Assembly: GCF_011045095.1 (NCBI RefSeq) | Contig: NZ_JAALDL010000009.1 | Location: 141,016-205,015, forward strand | Reading direction: 5' to 3' | Source of the DNA: Grimontia sedimenti | GTDB lineage: Bacteria; Pseudomonadota; Gammaproteobacteria; Enterobacterales; Vibrionaceae | DNA length: 64,000 nt | Part shown: positions 19,957 to 29,686 of the stretch, in pieces | How the letters are laid out: every line of letters starts with the position of its first letter | How positions within the stretch are numbered: position 1 is the stretch's first letter | Position numbers and translations under genes: made by a program | The notes under the pieces: model-generated | Told to the model about the DNA's origin: nothing | The model's database searches: none | Seen by the model: only the letters and a program-made list of their open reading frames with translations

Positions 19957-20718
19957 ATGAACCCAACTCAAATGGCTAAGCAGCCGGTTTCTGGTGCGAG
20001 CTATTTTCTTCGCGGATTTTCCCTCATGTTTACGCCTGGGATCCGTCGCTTTGTAATTATTCCGTTGGTCGTAAACCTGCTTTTGATGGGTACCCTAATT
20101 GGTGTTGTGCTTTCTCAACTCAGTGATTGGATTAATGGCTGGTTATCCTACCTACCTGAAATGCTGAATTGGCTCTCATATGTCTTGTGGCCTCTGCTGG
20201 CAATAGCAATATTGGTTATTTGTTCTTACTTTTTCAGCACGGTTGCCAACTGGATTGCGGCCCCTTTCAACGGCCTGTTGGCTGAACACTTGGAAGCTAA
20301 GCTGACAGGCAAACGTCCACCAGACGATGGCATTGCTGGCATCATTAAAGATTTACCGCGTGTGTTTAAACGCGAATGGCAGAAGCTTGCTTACTACTTG
20401 CCGAAAGCACTAGGTCTGTTATTGCTGATGTGGATTCCCGCCATTGGCCAAACACTCGGCCCAGTGCTGTGGTTTTTGTTCAGCGCCTGGATGATGGGGA
20501 TTCAATACTGTGACTACCCGTTTGATAACCACCGTGTCTCTTTCCCCAATATGAAAGCCACGCTGCGTGACAATAAAGGCTCCACCATGAGTTTTGGCGC
20601 TTTGGTGATGTTTTTCACCATGACACCGATTCTCAACCTTTTTGTTATGCCGGCCGCCGTCTGTGGTGCAACGGCGATGTGGGTAGATAAATATCGCGGC
20701 AATCTTGCCCGCTATTAA
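19957..20718 (+). CDS. cysZ: Sulfate transporter CysZ
   Basis: Inner-membrane sulfate channel supplying the cysteine pathway. It has 253 residues; hydrophobic segments at about 30-55, 68-95, 145-175 and 205-235 match the CysZ/EI24 fold, and [21 protein letters not shown] is the family N-terminus. AAAGGAG lies upstream of the ATG at 19957. It is followed by its own terminator and then by cysK, the classic order in enterics and vibrios, so both probably belong to the CysB regulon (inference). Confidence 0.94.
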   Translation: MNPTQMAKQPVSGASYFLRGFSLMFTPGIRRFVIIPLVVNLLLMGTLIGVVLSQLSDWINGWLSYLPEMLNWLSYVLWPLLAIAILVICSYFFSTVANWIAAPFNGLLAEHLEAKLTGKRPPDDGIAGIIKDLPRVFKREWQKLAYYLPKALGLLLLMWIPAIGQTLGPVLWFLFSAWMMGIQYCDYPFDNHRVSFPNMKATLRDNKGSTMSFGALVMFFTMTPILNLFVMPAAVCGATAMWVDKYRGNLARY

Positions 20719-20748
20719 TGACTCCTAACTCCGCCTCAATGCGTCGGA

Positions 20749-20782
20749 AAAACACCTTTGCTCGACGGAGCAAAGGTGTTTT
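20749..20782 (+). terminator. cysZ terminator
   Basis: Perfect 15-bp stem AAAACACCTTTGCTC / GAGCAAAGGTGTTTT with loop GACG. Confidence 0.92.
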
Positions 20783-20927
20783 CTGCTTCTAAATACACTA
20801 TTTAGTGTTACCCGCATCTGAAACCATGCTGATAACAATAAGATATAACTAACGATTACTTTGCTTTCAGCCAAATCAGGATATTCTAAAACTCGTATAT
20901 CCCCTGCAAACCGAAGGAACGAAGAAG

Positions 20928-21896
20928 ATGGGTAAAATTTACGAAGATAATTCAACCACTATCGGCAACACGCCGCTTGTACGTCTTAACCGTGTATCAA
21001 ACGGCAAAGTGCTGGTAAAAATTGAAGCTCGCAACCCTAGCTTTAGCGTTAAATGCCGTATCGGTGCAAACATGATTTGGGATGCAGAGAAAAGCGGCAA
21101 GCTGAAGCCTGGTGTTGAACTGGTTGAGCCAACCAGTGGTAACACAGGTATCGCGCTGGCTTATGTTGCTGCAGCCCGTGGTTACAAACTGACGCTGACC
21201 ATGCCTGAGTCAATGAGCCTTGAGCGTCGTAAGCTGCTGAAAGCACTGGGTGCAAATTTGGTTCTGACCGAAGCAGCGAAAGGCATGAAAGGTGCGATTG
21301 CTAAAGCAGAAGAAATTGTTGCTGCTGACCCAGCGAAATTCCTGATGCTGCAACAGTTCAATAACCCGGCTAACCCAGAAATCCACGAGAAGACCACAGG
21401 TCCTGAAATTTGGGAAGATACTGAAGGCGAAATCGACGTATTCGTATCTGGCGTAGGTACGGGTGGTACGCTGACTGGTGTTAGCCGTTACATCAAAAAC
21501 ACCAAAGGCAAAGCAATCACCACTGTTGCAGTAGAGCCTGCTGAGTCTCCAGTTATCACTCAAACTGTGAATGGTGAAGACGTACAACCAGCACCTCACA
21601 AAATCCAAGGTATCGGTGCAGGCTTCGTACCTGGCAACCTGGATTTGTCTCTGGTTGACAAAACTGTACTGGTTACCTCTGACGAAGCGATTGCAATGGC
21701 ACGCCGTCTGATGGAAGAAGAAGGTATCCTGGCGGGTATTTCTTCAGGCGCAGCTGTTGTTGCTGCCAACAAAATTGCAGAATTGCCTGAGTTCGCAGGC
21801 AAAAACATCGTAACGATTCTGCCAAGTTCTGGTGAGCGTTACCTGAGTTCTGCACTGTTCGCTGGTATCTTCACAGAGCTTGAAAACCAGCAATAA
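20928..21896 (+). CDS. cysK: Cysteine synthase A (O-acetylserine sulfhydrylase)
   Basis: PLP enzyme that makes L-cysteine from O-acetyl-L-serine and sulfide. The PLP lysine is in [14 protein letters not shown] (about residue 42), the substrate loop is [12 protein letters not shown], the phosphate-binding glycine loop is [12 protein letters not shown] and the C-terminal serine is in [11 protein letters not shown]. The length of 322 matches CysK. GAAGGAACGAAG precedes the ATG at 20928. It completes the sulfate-to-cysteine pair with cysZ just upstream. Confidence 0.97.
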   Translation: MGKIYEDNSTTIGNTPLVRLNRVSNGKVLVKIEARNPSFSVKCRIGANMIWDAEKSGKLKPGVELVEPTSGNTGIALAYVAAARGYKLTLTMPESMSLERRKLLKALGANLVLTEAAKGMKGAIAKAEEIVAADPAKFLMLQQFNNPANPEIHEKTTGPEIWEDTEGEIDVFVSGVGTGGTLTGVSRYIKNTKGKAITTVAVEPAESPVITQTVNGEDVQPAPHKIQGIGAGFVPGNLDLSLVDKTVLVTSDEAIAMARRLMEEEGILAGISSGAAVVAANKIAELPEFAGKNIVTILPSSGERYLSSALFAGIFTELENQQ

Positions 21897-21936
21897 CAGG
21901 CCTCGAGCTTCCAAATCCAATCGCATGATTGGCAAC

Positions 21937-21959
21937 AAAAAGCCCGTTGGGGCTTTTTT
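21937..21959 (+). terminator. cysK terminator
   Basis: AAAAAGCCC, loop GTTG, GGGCTTTTTT; about 40 bases past the cysK stop. Confidence 0.9.
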
Positions 21960-22077
21960 GTTTGATTTTTTAATCCTGCTCTAGTAAAAATTCCCCGCCT
22001 TTTATTTTCGGCCTCGAAATTAATCATCGCCTCGAGTGTGAGTCAGGTGTTGTTTTGAGCGAAAATGTCACAAAAGT

Positions 22078-22107
22078 TTGACTTGGATTAAGCTAGGGCA
22101 CTCAAAT
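22078..22107 (+). promoter_or_regulatory. Candidate ptsH promoter
   Basis: TTGACT and TCAAAT with an 18-base spacer, about 105 bases upstream of ptsH. The -35 hexamer is near consensus and the -10 matches four of six. The 5' leader and the absence of any other gene between the cysK terminator and ptsH support a promoter here. Confidence 0.4.
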
Positions 22108-22211
22108 CTTGGTTAGTTTACCGTCCATCGATAGCCAAAACTGGTCAATCAGTTTAAGCTAACCGAAGATTTAATACATAAACCTAAATAAATAATGTAT
22201 CGGGGTAAAAC

Positions 22212-22469
22212 ATGTATCAAAAGCAAGTAGAAATCACTGCTGAAAACGGTCTGCACACTCGTCCTGCGGCTCAGTTCGTAAAAGAAGCGAAAGGCTTCGA
22301 TGCAAAAATCACTGTAGAGTCTGGCGGTAAAGAAGCAAGCGCAACTAGCCTGTTCAAGCTGCAAACTCTGGGTCTGACCAAGGGTACTGTTGTGACTATC
22401 AAAGCTGACGGTGCACAAGCTCAAGAAGCAGTTGATCACCTGGTTAAGCTGATGGACGAGCTGGAATAA
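22212..22469 (+). CDS. ptsH: Phosphocarrier protein HPr
   Basis: Relays phosphate from enzyme I to sugar-specific EIIA proteins of the phosphotransferase system. The 85-residue protein has the active-site histidine in [16 protein letters not shown] (His15) and the regulatory serine region [12 protein letters not shown] (Ser46). It is first in ptsH-ptsI-crr, with 55 bases before ptsI. Codon use is that of a highly expressed gene (many CTG, GGT and AAA codons). Confidence 0.97.
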   Translation: MYQKQVEITAENGLHTRPAAQFVKEAKGFDAKITVESGGKEASATSLFKLQTLGLTKGTVVTIKADGAQAQEAVDHLVKLMDELE

Positions 22470-22524
22470 TCCAGCTCTTTTTCTATCCATTAGTATTTCA
22501 ATTTGATCAATGTAGGGTAAAGCT

Positions 22525-24252
22525 ATGATTTCAGGTATCCTGGCATCTCCTGGTATTGCTTTTGGTAAAGCGCTGCTACTCCAAGAAGACGACATCGTCA
22601 TCAACAAAAATCCAGTTCCAGCTGACCAGCTAGACGCAGAAATCGCTCGTCTTTACGACGCACGCGAAAAATCTAAACAGCAACTTGAAGTGATTAAAGA
22701 CAAGGCGCGCGAAACTTTCGGTGAAGAGAAAGAAGCGATCTTTGAAGGTCACATCATGCTGCTTGAAGATGAAGAGCTAGAAGAAGAAATCATAGCTTTC
22801 ATTAAAGACAACAATGCTTCTACCGAGTACGCAATCTACAGCGTTATCGAAGAGCAAGCAGTTACCCTAGAATCTCTGGACGACGAATACCTGAAAGAGC
22901 GTGCTACTGACATTCGTGACATCGGCTCACGTTTTGTTAAGAACGCACTGGGTATCAACATCGTGTCCCTGAGCGCAATCAACGAAGAAGTGATTCTGGT
23001 GGCTAACGACCTGACTCCTTCTGAAACTGCGCAAATCAACCTGGACTACGTGCTGGGTTTCATCACCGACATCGGTGGTCGCACGTCTCACACTTCTATC
23101 ATGGCGCGTTCTCTGGAACTGCCTGCGATCGTTGGCACCAACGACATCACCAAGCGTGTGAACAACGGCGACATGCTCGTTCTTGATGCAATCAACAACA
23201 CGATTGTTATCAACCCAAGCGAAGAAGAACTGACCAAATTCAAAGCGATCCGTGATGAGTTCATCGCAGAGAAAGAAGAGCTGGCAAAACTGAAAGACCT
23301 GCCTGCTGTCACTCTGGATGGCCACCAAGTGGAAGTATGCGGCAACATCGGTACAGTGAAAGACTGTGATGGCGTTAACCGCAACGGTGGCGAAGGTGTA
23401 GGCCTGTACCGTACCGAATTCCTTTTCATGGACCGCGATGCGCTACCAACTGAAGAAATTCAGTACAAAGCGTACAAAGAAGTTGCAGAAGCGATGCATG
23501 GCCACCCAGTGATTATCCGTACTATGGATATCGGTGGTGACAAAGATCTGCCATACATGGATCTGCCAAAAGAAATGAACCCGTTCCTGGGTTGGCGTGC
23601 AGTTCGCATCAGCCTGGACCGTCGTGAAATCCTTCGCGACCAGCTGCGTGCTATCCTGCGTGCTTCTGCACACGGTAAACTTCGCGTGATGTTCCCAATG
23701 ATCATCTCTGTTGAAGAAATCCGTGAGCTGAAAAAAGCGATTGAAGAATACAAAGCAGAATTGCGTGCTGAAGGTCTGGCATTTGACGAGAACATCGAAA
23801 TCGGCGTCATGGTTGAAACGCCTGCTGCAGCTGCAATCGCTCACCACCTTGCAAAAGAAGTTGAGTTCTTTAGCATTGGTACAAACGACTTAACCCAGTA
23901 TACTCTTGCGGTTGACCGTGGTAACGAGCTGATCTCTCACCTCTACAACCCACTGTCTCCAGCAGTACTGACCGTTATCAAGCAGGTTATCGACGCTTCT
24001 CACAAAGAAGGTAAGTGGACCGGCATGTGTGGTGAGTTGGCTGGCGACGAGCGTGCAACGCTGCTTCTGATGGGTATGGGTCTGGACGAGTTCAGCATGA
24101 GTGGTATCTCTATCCCACGCATCAAGAAGATCATTCGTAATGCTAACTTTGCTGATGTTAAAGCAATGGCGGAAGAAGCACTGGCAATGCCTACTGCAGC
24201 AGAGATTGCTGAGCATGTAGAAAAATTCATTGCAGAGAAAACTGTCTGCTAA
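22525..24252 (+). CDS. ptsI: PTS enzyme I (PEP-protein phosphotransferase)
   Basis: Takes phosphate from phosphoenolpyruvate and passes it to HPr, in the cytoplasm. The 575-residue protein shows the phospho-histidine in [18 protein letters not shown] (near residue 190), the PEP-binding region [12 protein letters not shown] and the C-terminal signature [20 protein letters not shown]. Length and domain order (HPr-binding, swivel, PEP-binding barrel) are those of E. coli PtsI. It is the middle gene of the operon. Confidence 0.97.
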   Translation: MISGILASPGIAFGKALLLQEDDIVINKNPVPADQLDAEIARLYDAREKSKQQLEVIKDKARETFGEEKEAIFEGHIMLLEDEELEEEIIAFIKDNNASTEYAIYSVIEEQAVTLESLDDEYLKERATDIRDIGSRFVKNALGINIVSLSAINEEVILVANDLTPSETAQINLDYVLGFITDIGGRTSHTSIMARSLELPAIVGTNDITKRVNNGDMLVLDAINNTIVINPSEEELTKFKAIRDEFIAEKEELAKLKDLPAVTLDGHQVEVCGNIGTVKDCDGVNRNGGEGVGLYRTEFLFMDRDALPTEEIQYKAYKEVAEAMHGHPVIIRTMDIGGDKDLPYMDLPKEMNPFLGWRAVRISLDRREILRDQLRAILRASAHGKLRVMFPMIISVEEIRELKKAIEEYKAELRAEGLAFDENIEIGVMVETPAAAAIAHHLAKEVEFFSIGTNDLTQYTLAVDRGNELISHLYNPLSPAVLTVIKQVIDASHKEGKWTGMCGELAGDERATLLLMGMGLDEFSMSGISIPRIKKIIRNANFADVKAMAEEALAMPTAAEIAEHVEKFIAEKTVC

Positions 24253-24294
24253 GATACAGCAGCAAAGAATTGATAACGCTTAGGAGCAAACACT

Positions 24295-24804
24295 ATGGGT
24301 CTGTTTGACAAACTGAAGAAGCTGGTTTCTGACGACAGCAACGACGCTGGCGCGATCGAAATCATCGCACCACTGTCTGGTGAAATCGTAAACATCGAAG
24401 ACGTGCCAGACGTTGTTTTCGCTGAGAAAATCGTTGGTGACGGCATCGCGATCAAACCAGCTGGCGACAAAATGGTTGCACCAGTAAACGGTACCATTGG
24501 TAAGATTTTCGAAACTAACCACGCGTTCTCTATCGAATCTGAAGACGGCATCGAGCTGTTCGTTCACTTCGGTATTGATACTGTTGAACTGAAAGGTGAA
24601 GGCTTCAAGCGCATCGCTGAAGAAGGTCAGACTGTTAAAGTTGGCGACCCAATCATCGAATTCGATCTGGCTATGCTGGAAGAGAAAGCGAAGTCTACCC
24701 TGACTCCTGTTGTTATCTCTAACATGGACGAAATCAAAGAGCTGAACAAGCTTTCTGGTGCCGTTTCTGTTGGTGAAACGCCAGTACTGCGCATCAAGAA
24801 GTAA
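24295..24804 (+). CDS. crr: PTS glucose-specific enzyme IIA (EIIA-Glc)
   Basis: Cytoplasmic EIIA-Glc; phosphorylates glucose-type EIIBC permeases and, depending on its phosphorylation, controls inducer exclusion and adenylate cyclase. The 169-residue protein has [10 protein letters not shown] (His75 equivalent) and the phosphorylated histidine in [16 protein letters not shown] (His90 equivalent). It starts 42 bases after ptsI, behind TTAGGAGCAAAC. A strong terminator closes the operon. Confidence 0.97.
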   Translation: MGLFDKLKKLVSDDSNDAGAIEIIAPLSGEIVNIEDVPDVVFAEKIVGDGIAIKPAGDKMVAPVNGTIGKIFETNHAFSIESEDGIELFVHFGIDTVELKGEGFKRIAEEGQTVKVGDPIIEFDLAMLEEKAKSTLTPVVISNMDEIKELNKLSGAVSVGETPVLRIKK

Positions 24805-24820
24805 TTCTTGAATCGCAAGA

Positions 24821-24847
24821 AAAAGCGCAGCTTAGGCTGCGCTTTTT
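24821..24847 (+). terminator. crr (pts operon) terminator
   Basis: AAAAGCGCAGC, loop TTAG, GCTGCGCTTTTTT; 16 bases past the crr stop. Confidence 0.93.
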
Positions 24848-24865
24848 TGTGTCTGTTAAAAAGTG

Positions 24866-24891
24866 AAAGGGAGGCAATTGCCTCCCTTTTT
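24866..24891. terminator. Palindromic terminator, crr/beta-mannosidase
   Basis: A perfect 24-base palindrome (AAAGGGAGGCAA and its complement) with T runs on both sides. It lies between the convergent crr and mannosidase genes and can serve both, mainly the minus-strand gene ending at 24894. Confidence 0.8.
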
Positions 24892-24893
24892 GT

Positions 24894-27335
24894 TTAAAAC
24901 GTCTCTGACAGTTGGTAAACACGCAGCCCTGCTTTCAATGTCTCCGCATCAGCACAGCCTTCGAAGTTTACTGTGGCCGGAGAGCATGGCATCAGCGTGA
25001 AACTGCTGTCACTGAAGCGCCCCTCGCCTTCAAACTCAAGGTGAACAAAGAATGCTGGCAGATCTGACGTCAATAACAGCTGCAAGCCATCCTTCCCTTC
25101 TATGATTTCAACATCCACTGAGGTCTTAGGTAGTGGCAAGCGCTTATAAACATCATCAAACCAGGTGTTGGTGCTCTCCTTGCCTTCACATTCCATGACC
25201 ACATGGAAGAAGCCCTGATGTTTACGCTCATCAATCACTTGCCTGTCGCATTGCCAAACTGTTTGGTTGTCATCTTCGTCCAGCTTGGTTTCAAACGGCC
25301 AGGTATCAATCACTTCGCCTTGCCAGTCATACCAAGTTACCTGTCCTTTCGCATCCACATTCCGGTGCTCATCATTGATCAGACGAAGTGCCAACGCATC
25401 TTGCTCTTCCACAAATACTGCCGCCTGAGCATCAAAGAAGCGCTTGGCATGATAGTGGAGTTGCTTCCAGCGCCCCGTGTACTCAATGCTTGACCACGAG
25501 CTCACCGGCCAACAGTCGTTCAGTTGCCAGTAGAGGATCCCTCGGCACAGTGGTTTGTTGGCGCGCCAGTATTCACTCGCTGTTTTAATTGCCAGTGCCT
25601 GCTGAACCTGGCTCAGATATAACATCTGTGCGAAATCTTTCGGGAAGCGGAAGTAGCGGGTGAACATCTCCGTCATGATGCTGTTGCCACGTCCATTTTT
25701 CTGGTGTTGCTCAAAGGTCGGTGATGTGACGTTCCAGTCGGCTTCTGAAGCGAAGGTTTTCACTGTTGGAAGAGACGGCCAGGACTGATAACCAAACTCA
25801 CTACAAAAACGCGGCTTTACTGTGTGGTAGGCATCAAAGGACTTTCCTGAGTGCCACACATCCCAGAAGTGCATGTCACCCTTGTTGTCATCATGCCAGG
25901 CATCACCAAAGTCCAACTCACCATTACAAGGCGAACTCGCCCAGAAACGGCGGTAAGGATCCTCACGCTCAACCACTTCCTGAAGCACCCGGTTAAGGCG
26001 ATCATAATTCACCACGTACTTTTCGCGGTTGGTACGCGACTCTGGATACCAACCGATCGCACCAATGACTTCGTTATCACCACACCACAGGGCAATAGAG
26101 GCATGATCGCTAAGACGGCGAACCTGATACGCGACTTCTTGTTCAACGTCTTTCAGGAATTCAGGCGTTGACGGATAAAGCGCGCAGGCGAACATGAGAT
26201 CTTGCCACACCATCAGACCTAGCTCATCGCACAATTCGTAGAAGCAGTCGCGCTCATACATGCCGCCGCCCCAGACACGAATCATATTCATGTTCGCCGC
26301 TTTCGCATCTTCTAAAAGTTGGCGGTATCGTTCTGGTGTTTGCCATCCCGGCATGGCATCCAACGGAATCCAATTGGCCCCTTTGGACATGATCGCTTTG
26401 CCATTGACGACAAAAGTCATTGCCGATCCTGCTTCGTCTTTCGTGGTATCCAGATGGAGTTCTCGCAAACCAATACGTTTGGTGACTTGTTGACCATCAA
26501 CCGATACAGTCAGTGAGTAGAGCGGTTGACTGCCATACCCTGCTGGCCACCAGCGCTCTGGGTGAGCTATCGTGAAACCACATGCCAAAGACTCAGCGTC
26601 CGCTGAAATGGTAGTGCTTTGCGACTCACCATATGGAGATGTCAGCACGCATTCAATCGACGCAGAGTCAGTGCCAAGGCGTTCAGCTTCGATCGATACA
26701 GTAAGGTCACACTGACCGTTACTTTGCCATTGCTGGGCGGTACGAACTCCTTTGAGTGCCATATTGTGGATTGGCTGCAGCTTCACGCTGTCATAGATAC
26801 CGCTGGCAAGCAGACAAATCCCCCAGTCCCAGCCAGCGTGGCATTGGGTTTTACGAAGGGTATTCATATGAGGAATTTGATTGTTACCTACCGCCCAAGG
26901 CACAGGAAATGGCAAACGTTCAGCACGTGCTTTCGCTTCAATATCGGCACGCTTCAAGGTGACAGCCAGAATGTTCTCACCTTGCTTGAGGTAAGGACGC
27001 ACATCAACGCGATATTCTCGGAACATATTGGCACACAGCAAGACAACCTCGCCATTCACCGCTATAGATGCCACGGTATCGACCATGCTCAGCATTAGGT
27101 CAACACGAGGTGCTTCCAGCGTTGATGAATCTACCTCGAACGATTTCGTCAGGAGCCAATCATGCTCACTGACCCATTGAACGTCAGTTTCGTTGCAGCC
27201 GTAATAAGGGTCAGGGATTTTATCAGAGGCCAACAAGGCACTATGAACATCGCCGGGAATTTGGATCGGTGCAACAATGCTGCCATCTGTTAAGGATGCT
27301 AGTTTCCATTCACCGTCAAGTATTAATTGGGTCAC
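24894..27335 (-). CDS. Beta-mannosidase, glycoside hydrolase family 2
   Basis: Removes terminal beta-linked mannose from oligosaccharides. The 813-residue protein has the GH2 plan: a jelly-roll sugar-binding domain (DGEWKLASLTDGS ...), an Ig-like domain, and a TIM barrel with RVWGGGMYERDCFYELCDE, the acid/base glutamate in ALWCGDNEVIGA and the nucleophile glutamate in RFCSEFGYQSWPS. WQDLMFACALYP is characteristic of beta-mannosidases, separating it from beta-galactosidases. There is no signal peptide, so it should act on imported mannobiose or glycan fragments in the cytoplasm. It has no neighbouring sugar transporter here. It could also be a beta-glucosaminidase-type GH2, but the motifs favour mannosidase. 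Confidence 0.88.
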   Translation of the reverse strand: MTQLILDGEWKLASLTDGSIVAPIQIPGDVHSALLASDKIPDPYYGCNETDVQWVSEHDWLLTKSFEVDSSTLEAPRVDLMLSMVDTVASIAVNGEVVLLCANMFREYRVDVRPYLKQGENILAVTLKRADIEAKARAERLPFPVPWAVGNNQIPHMNTLRKTQCHAGWDWGICLLASGIYDSVKLQPIHNMALKGVRTAQQWQSNGQCDLTVSIEAERLGTDSASIECVLTSPYGESQSTTISADAESLACGFTIAHPERWWPAGYGSQPLYSLTVSVDGQQVTKRIGLRELHLDTTKDEAGSAMTFVVNGKAIMSKGANWIPLDAMPGWQTPERYRQLLEDAKAANMNMIRVWGGGMYERDCFYELCDELGLMVWQDLMFACALYPSTPEFLKDVEQEVAYQVRRLSDHASIALWCGDNEVIGAIGWYPESRTNREKYVVNYDRLNRVLQEVVEREDPYRRFWASSPCNGELDFGDAWHDDNKGDMHFWDVWHSGKSFDAYHTVKPRFCSEFGYQSWPSLPTVKTFASEADWNVTSPTFEQHQKNGRGNSIMTEMFTRYFRFPKDFAQMLYLSQVQQALAIKTASEYWRANKPLCRGILYWQLNDCWPVSSWSSIEYTGRWKQLHYHAKRFFDAQAAVFVEEQDALALRLINDEHRNVDAKGQVTWYDWQGEVIDTWPFETKLDEDDNQTVWQCDRQVIDERKHQGFFHVVMECEGKESTNTWFDDVYKRLPLPKTSVDVEIIEGKDGLQLLLTSDLPAFFVHLEFEGEGRFSDSSFTLMPCSPATVNFEGCADAETLKAGLRVYQLSETF

Positions 27336-27573
27336 GCCATTTCTCCAAATAGAACGAGATGCCGCGAACCGCTAGTTCCTTGATTCTGCAAAGCGTCCCT
27401 GTTACCACGCCCATTCAACGACTCTCAAAACATAAAAACTGGGCTGAGAACACCACAGATAATAAATGTCGTCGAGAAGAATAAACGTGCACATGCCCGC
27501 CAATTGTCATTTCCAAAATCTGGCTCAAAAAACCAGAAATGCCCTTTTAACCACGCTCACAAATTGACATAAA
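27336..27573. other. Mannosidase upstream region, no gene seen
   Basis: About 240 bases between the mannosidase start and the terminator of the DyP peroxidase gene. It presumably holds the mannosidase promoter on the minus strand; no operator could be supported. Confidence 0.4.
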
Positions 27574-27598
27574 AAAAGCACCGGGCGACGGTGCTTTT
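27571..27598 (-). terminator. DyP peroxidase terminator
   Basis: Minus strand AAAAGCACCG, 5-base loop, CGGTGCTTTTTTT; 34 bases past the stop codon of the peroxidase. Confidence 0.92.
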
Positions 27599-27631
27599 AA
27601 TGTTATCAATAGAATTCAAGATATTGATAAA

Positions 27632-28528
27632 TCAGATACTTTCTAGTGCTTCCATTGAAGGCGCATAGAAGTAAGCGCCTGTGACTGGCGTGGTAAAGCG
27701 AAGCAACATGTCGGTTTTACCATCGCGCTCACCGAACATGCTTTCCAACATGGTTTTGTGAACATGCTGGGTATGGCAGTAAGCCAAGAACAGCAGCCCG
27801 TGATCTCCTGACACAGAGCCATAGGGCAAACTGTGGCGAACCATCTTCAGGCCTTTACCCTCTTCTTTGATATCGACACGGCCAACATGAGAAGTTGGTG
27901 GCACGTCGTCAAGCTCAATCGAGTCAGGCTTGGTACGGCCAATCACTTTCTCTTGCTGCTTGATGGTCAGTGGTTCCCATGCTGCCAGTTTGTGTACGTA
28001 ACGCTGCATCATAACGACACTGCCACCAGCACATTCACCATCAGCGATAATCGCCACATCGCGACGCGCTTCTTCGCCTTCCGGGTTTTCAGTGCCGTCG
28101 ATAAACCCTGTCATGTCACGGGAATCAAGGTAACGATAGCCGTAGGTTTCATCAATGACGTCAACCTCTGAAGCAATAGGTGACAAGAACTTGCGTAGCA
28201 GGAAGAAGTTCAGATCATGACGGGTTGAGTGAGCGTGAAGGAAAATATCACACTCCGTTGCGGGCGCATGGGCATCTCCTTCGCCCAGAGGGCGGAAAGC
28301 GGAGAAATCAGTCGGTGTCGCAATACCGTTTTCCGCGCAGAAAGCTGAGGAAAAAGACACAGCTGCTTTCAAATCAGCATCGGGTTGCTGGGCATTAATG
28401 TCATCCACAAGGGAGTGAAGTGCGCGACACTGAGCAAGAACTTCTGAAGCAGAGCCTTTGACTTTCAGAACTGTGTAAAGCGCGAAAGGACCTGCATCTG
28501 CAACGATTGCCGGTTGAGAAACCGCCAT
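27632..28528 (-). CDS. yfeX: Dye-decolorizing (DyP-type) heme peroxidase, YfeX-like
   Basis: Heme peroxidase that oxidises dyes or porphyrinogens with hydrogen peroxide; YfeX-type members act in the cytoplasm, and no signal peptide is present. The 298-residue protein has the family signature GFIDGTENPEGEEA with the catalytic aspartate. The heme-ligand histidine is expected around TSHVGRVDI, and the conserved arginine around MVRHSLPYG. GGAGG lies seven bases before the ATG. The two genes upstream on the same strand (a small exported protein and a DUF2919 protein) fit the yfeX-yfeY-yfeZ order of E. coli, although the middle gene is different. A long inverted repeat lies between this gene and the previous one. 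Confidence 0.93.
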   Translation of the reverse strand: MAVSQPAIVADAGPFALYTVLKVKGSASEVLAQCRALHSLVDDINAQQPDADLKAAVSFSSAFCAENGIATPTDFSAFRPLGEGDAHAPATECDIFLHAHSTRHDLNFFLLRKFLSPIASEVDVIDETYGYRYLDSRDMTGFIDGTENPEGEEARRDVAIIADGECAGGSVVMMQRYVHKLAAWEPLTIKQQEKVIGRTKPDSIELDDVPPTSHVGRVDIKEEGKGLKMVRHSLPYGSVSGDHGLLFLAYCHTQHVHKTMLESMFGERDGKTDMLLRFTTPVTGAYFYAPSMEALESI

Positions 28529-28550
28529 GTATTACCTCCAAGTAAAAACT

Positions 28551-28583
28551 GCTAGTTTTCATTTTAGTTTTAAGAAAACTAGC
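28551..28583 (-). promoter_or_regulatory. 10-bp inverted repeat upstream of DyP peroxidase
   Basis: GCTAGTTTTC and GAAAACTAGC form perfect 10-base arms with a 13-base AT-only-like spacer, 23 bases upstream of the peroxidase start and 60 bases past the preceding gene. Low GC argues against an efficient terminator, although a T-rich stretch follows. An operator for a dimeric regulator is the other reading. Confidence 0.5.
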
Positions 28584-28642
28584 ATATTACCTGTGAAGCG
28601 CCGAGACTTTGTCTCAGATCTGTAAAGTGGGCTTTCTGGCAC

Positions 28643-29038
28643 TTATACCGACGTAATTTCCACTTTTAAAGATGCAAATTCATCCAGTTGCTCGTTGCTT
28701 TGATTAACAGAAGCCGGCGTATTCAGTCCCGCACTGACAACTGGCGACATGATGGTTCGCCAGCCGCCATCGTCGCACTGCTCTTGAACCAGAAGAGAAA
28801 TTTTCACCTCATCAGCCGTCACTTCCAAAAGCTCAGCTTTGCCAATGAGTGCACCTGTCGCTTCACCGTTATCAAACAGAACAGTTTCTTCTCCAGGCAC
28901 TAATGATACAGAGGTTTGTGCGCGGTGTTGCTTGCCGGCACGATCCATTTCGAAATTAACATCAACCTGCCAGTCAGCCATGGCTAAGGGGCTTAACATT
29001 GCGCTGAACAGGACAAGCCCTTTCTTCCACTCATTCAT
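28643..29038 (-). CDS. Small periplasmic protein, unknown function
   Basis: A 131-residue protein with a signal peptide (about residues 1-21, MLSPLAMA then DWQVDVNFEM). The mature part reads as beta-rich and has one cysteine (QEQCDDGGWRTIM). I do not recognise a family. Its ATG overlaps the stop of the DUF2919 gene (ATGAATGA), so translation is coupled. It occupies the position of E. coli yfeY between yfeX and yfeZ but is shorter, has no lipobox and shows no resemblance I can see. Confidence 0.7.
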   Translation of the reverse strand: MNEWKKGLVLFSAMLSPLAMADWQVDVNFEMDRAGKQHRAQTSVSLVPGEETVLFDNGEATGALIGKAELLEVTADEVKISLLVQEQCDDGGWRTIMSPVVSAGLNTPASVNQSNEQLDEFASLKVEITSV

Positions 29039-29516
29039 TTTTTTCTTCTCTTGTAATGGGGGCTTCGAATAAAAACCGAATGCGGCGGCTTCTTAATAGG
29101 TATAACGCTAGCCAAATCGCTATCAGTAACATTAACGCCCCACTCCAGTGGAACTCCCAACGCTGAACCATCAGGTGATTGACTTGCAGTATCAAATCAC
29201 CACTCAACGCCGCTAGGAGGATGTACTTACCCAACCGCCAAATACGCTGAAAAAATGCTGGGAAACGATGAAGACTTCCCGCCATCAGCATCAAAGCTAC
29301 AGCGGGAAATCCCAACGCCAGCCCGACATAAAGTGCATCATGACTTGGGTAAATCAGCGAGAGCAAATCTTTACCTTGCTCCCGGCTGACGCCTGCAATG
29401 ACAAACACTATCCAGGAACGCGCCAGAAAGATGCCTGTCAGCCAGAACATCAGGTTTGGCTTCGCGTTACCGTGTTTGTCGTAATAGTCAGGAGATTGGT
29501 ACAAAAGCGTATTCAT
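29031..29516 (-). CDS. yfeZ: DUF2919 (YfeZ-like) inner-membrane protein
   Basis: A 161-residue membrane protein with about four helices (residues 22-42, 62-82, 95-115, 122-142). The N-terminus SPDYYDKHGNAKPN and the DUF2919 pattern agree with YfeZ, which lies next to yfeX in E. coli. Function is unknown. It is first in a three-gene minus-strand cluster ending with the DyP peroxidase and overlaps the next gene by eight bases. Confidence 0.8.
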   Translation of the reverse strand: MNTLLYQSPDYYDKHGNAKPNLMFWLTGIFLARSWIVFVIAGVSREQGKDLLSLIYPSHDALYVGLALGFPAVALMLMAGSLHRFPAFFQRIWRLGKYILLAALSGDLILQVNHLMVQRWEFHWSGALMLLIAIWLALYLLRSRRIRFLFEAPITREEKNE

Positions 29517-29686
29517 CTATCTTTGTTCTTCAAGGTTATGTGCCCGCAAAATCCTGCGCGCAATAAAACAATGTTCATAACCCTCCTTGGCACTTTGTCA
29601 GTAGTAATGGGGAGCACAAAGCTCGGGCTCATCATTTTGCGGTGTAGCGCAGTATCTTTCAGCCCAAGCTTTTAGCTCGCTCACAT

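Noticed and set aside
22037-22075. CRP site upstream of ptsH
   Set aside because: TGTGA and TCACA half-sites are present but not at the required six-base spacing.
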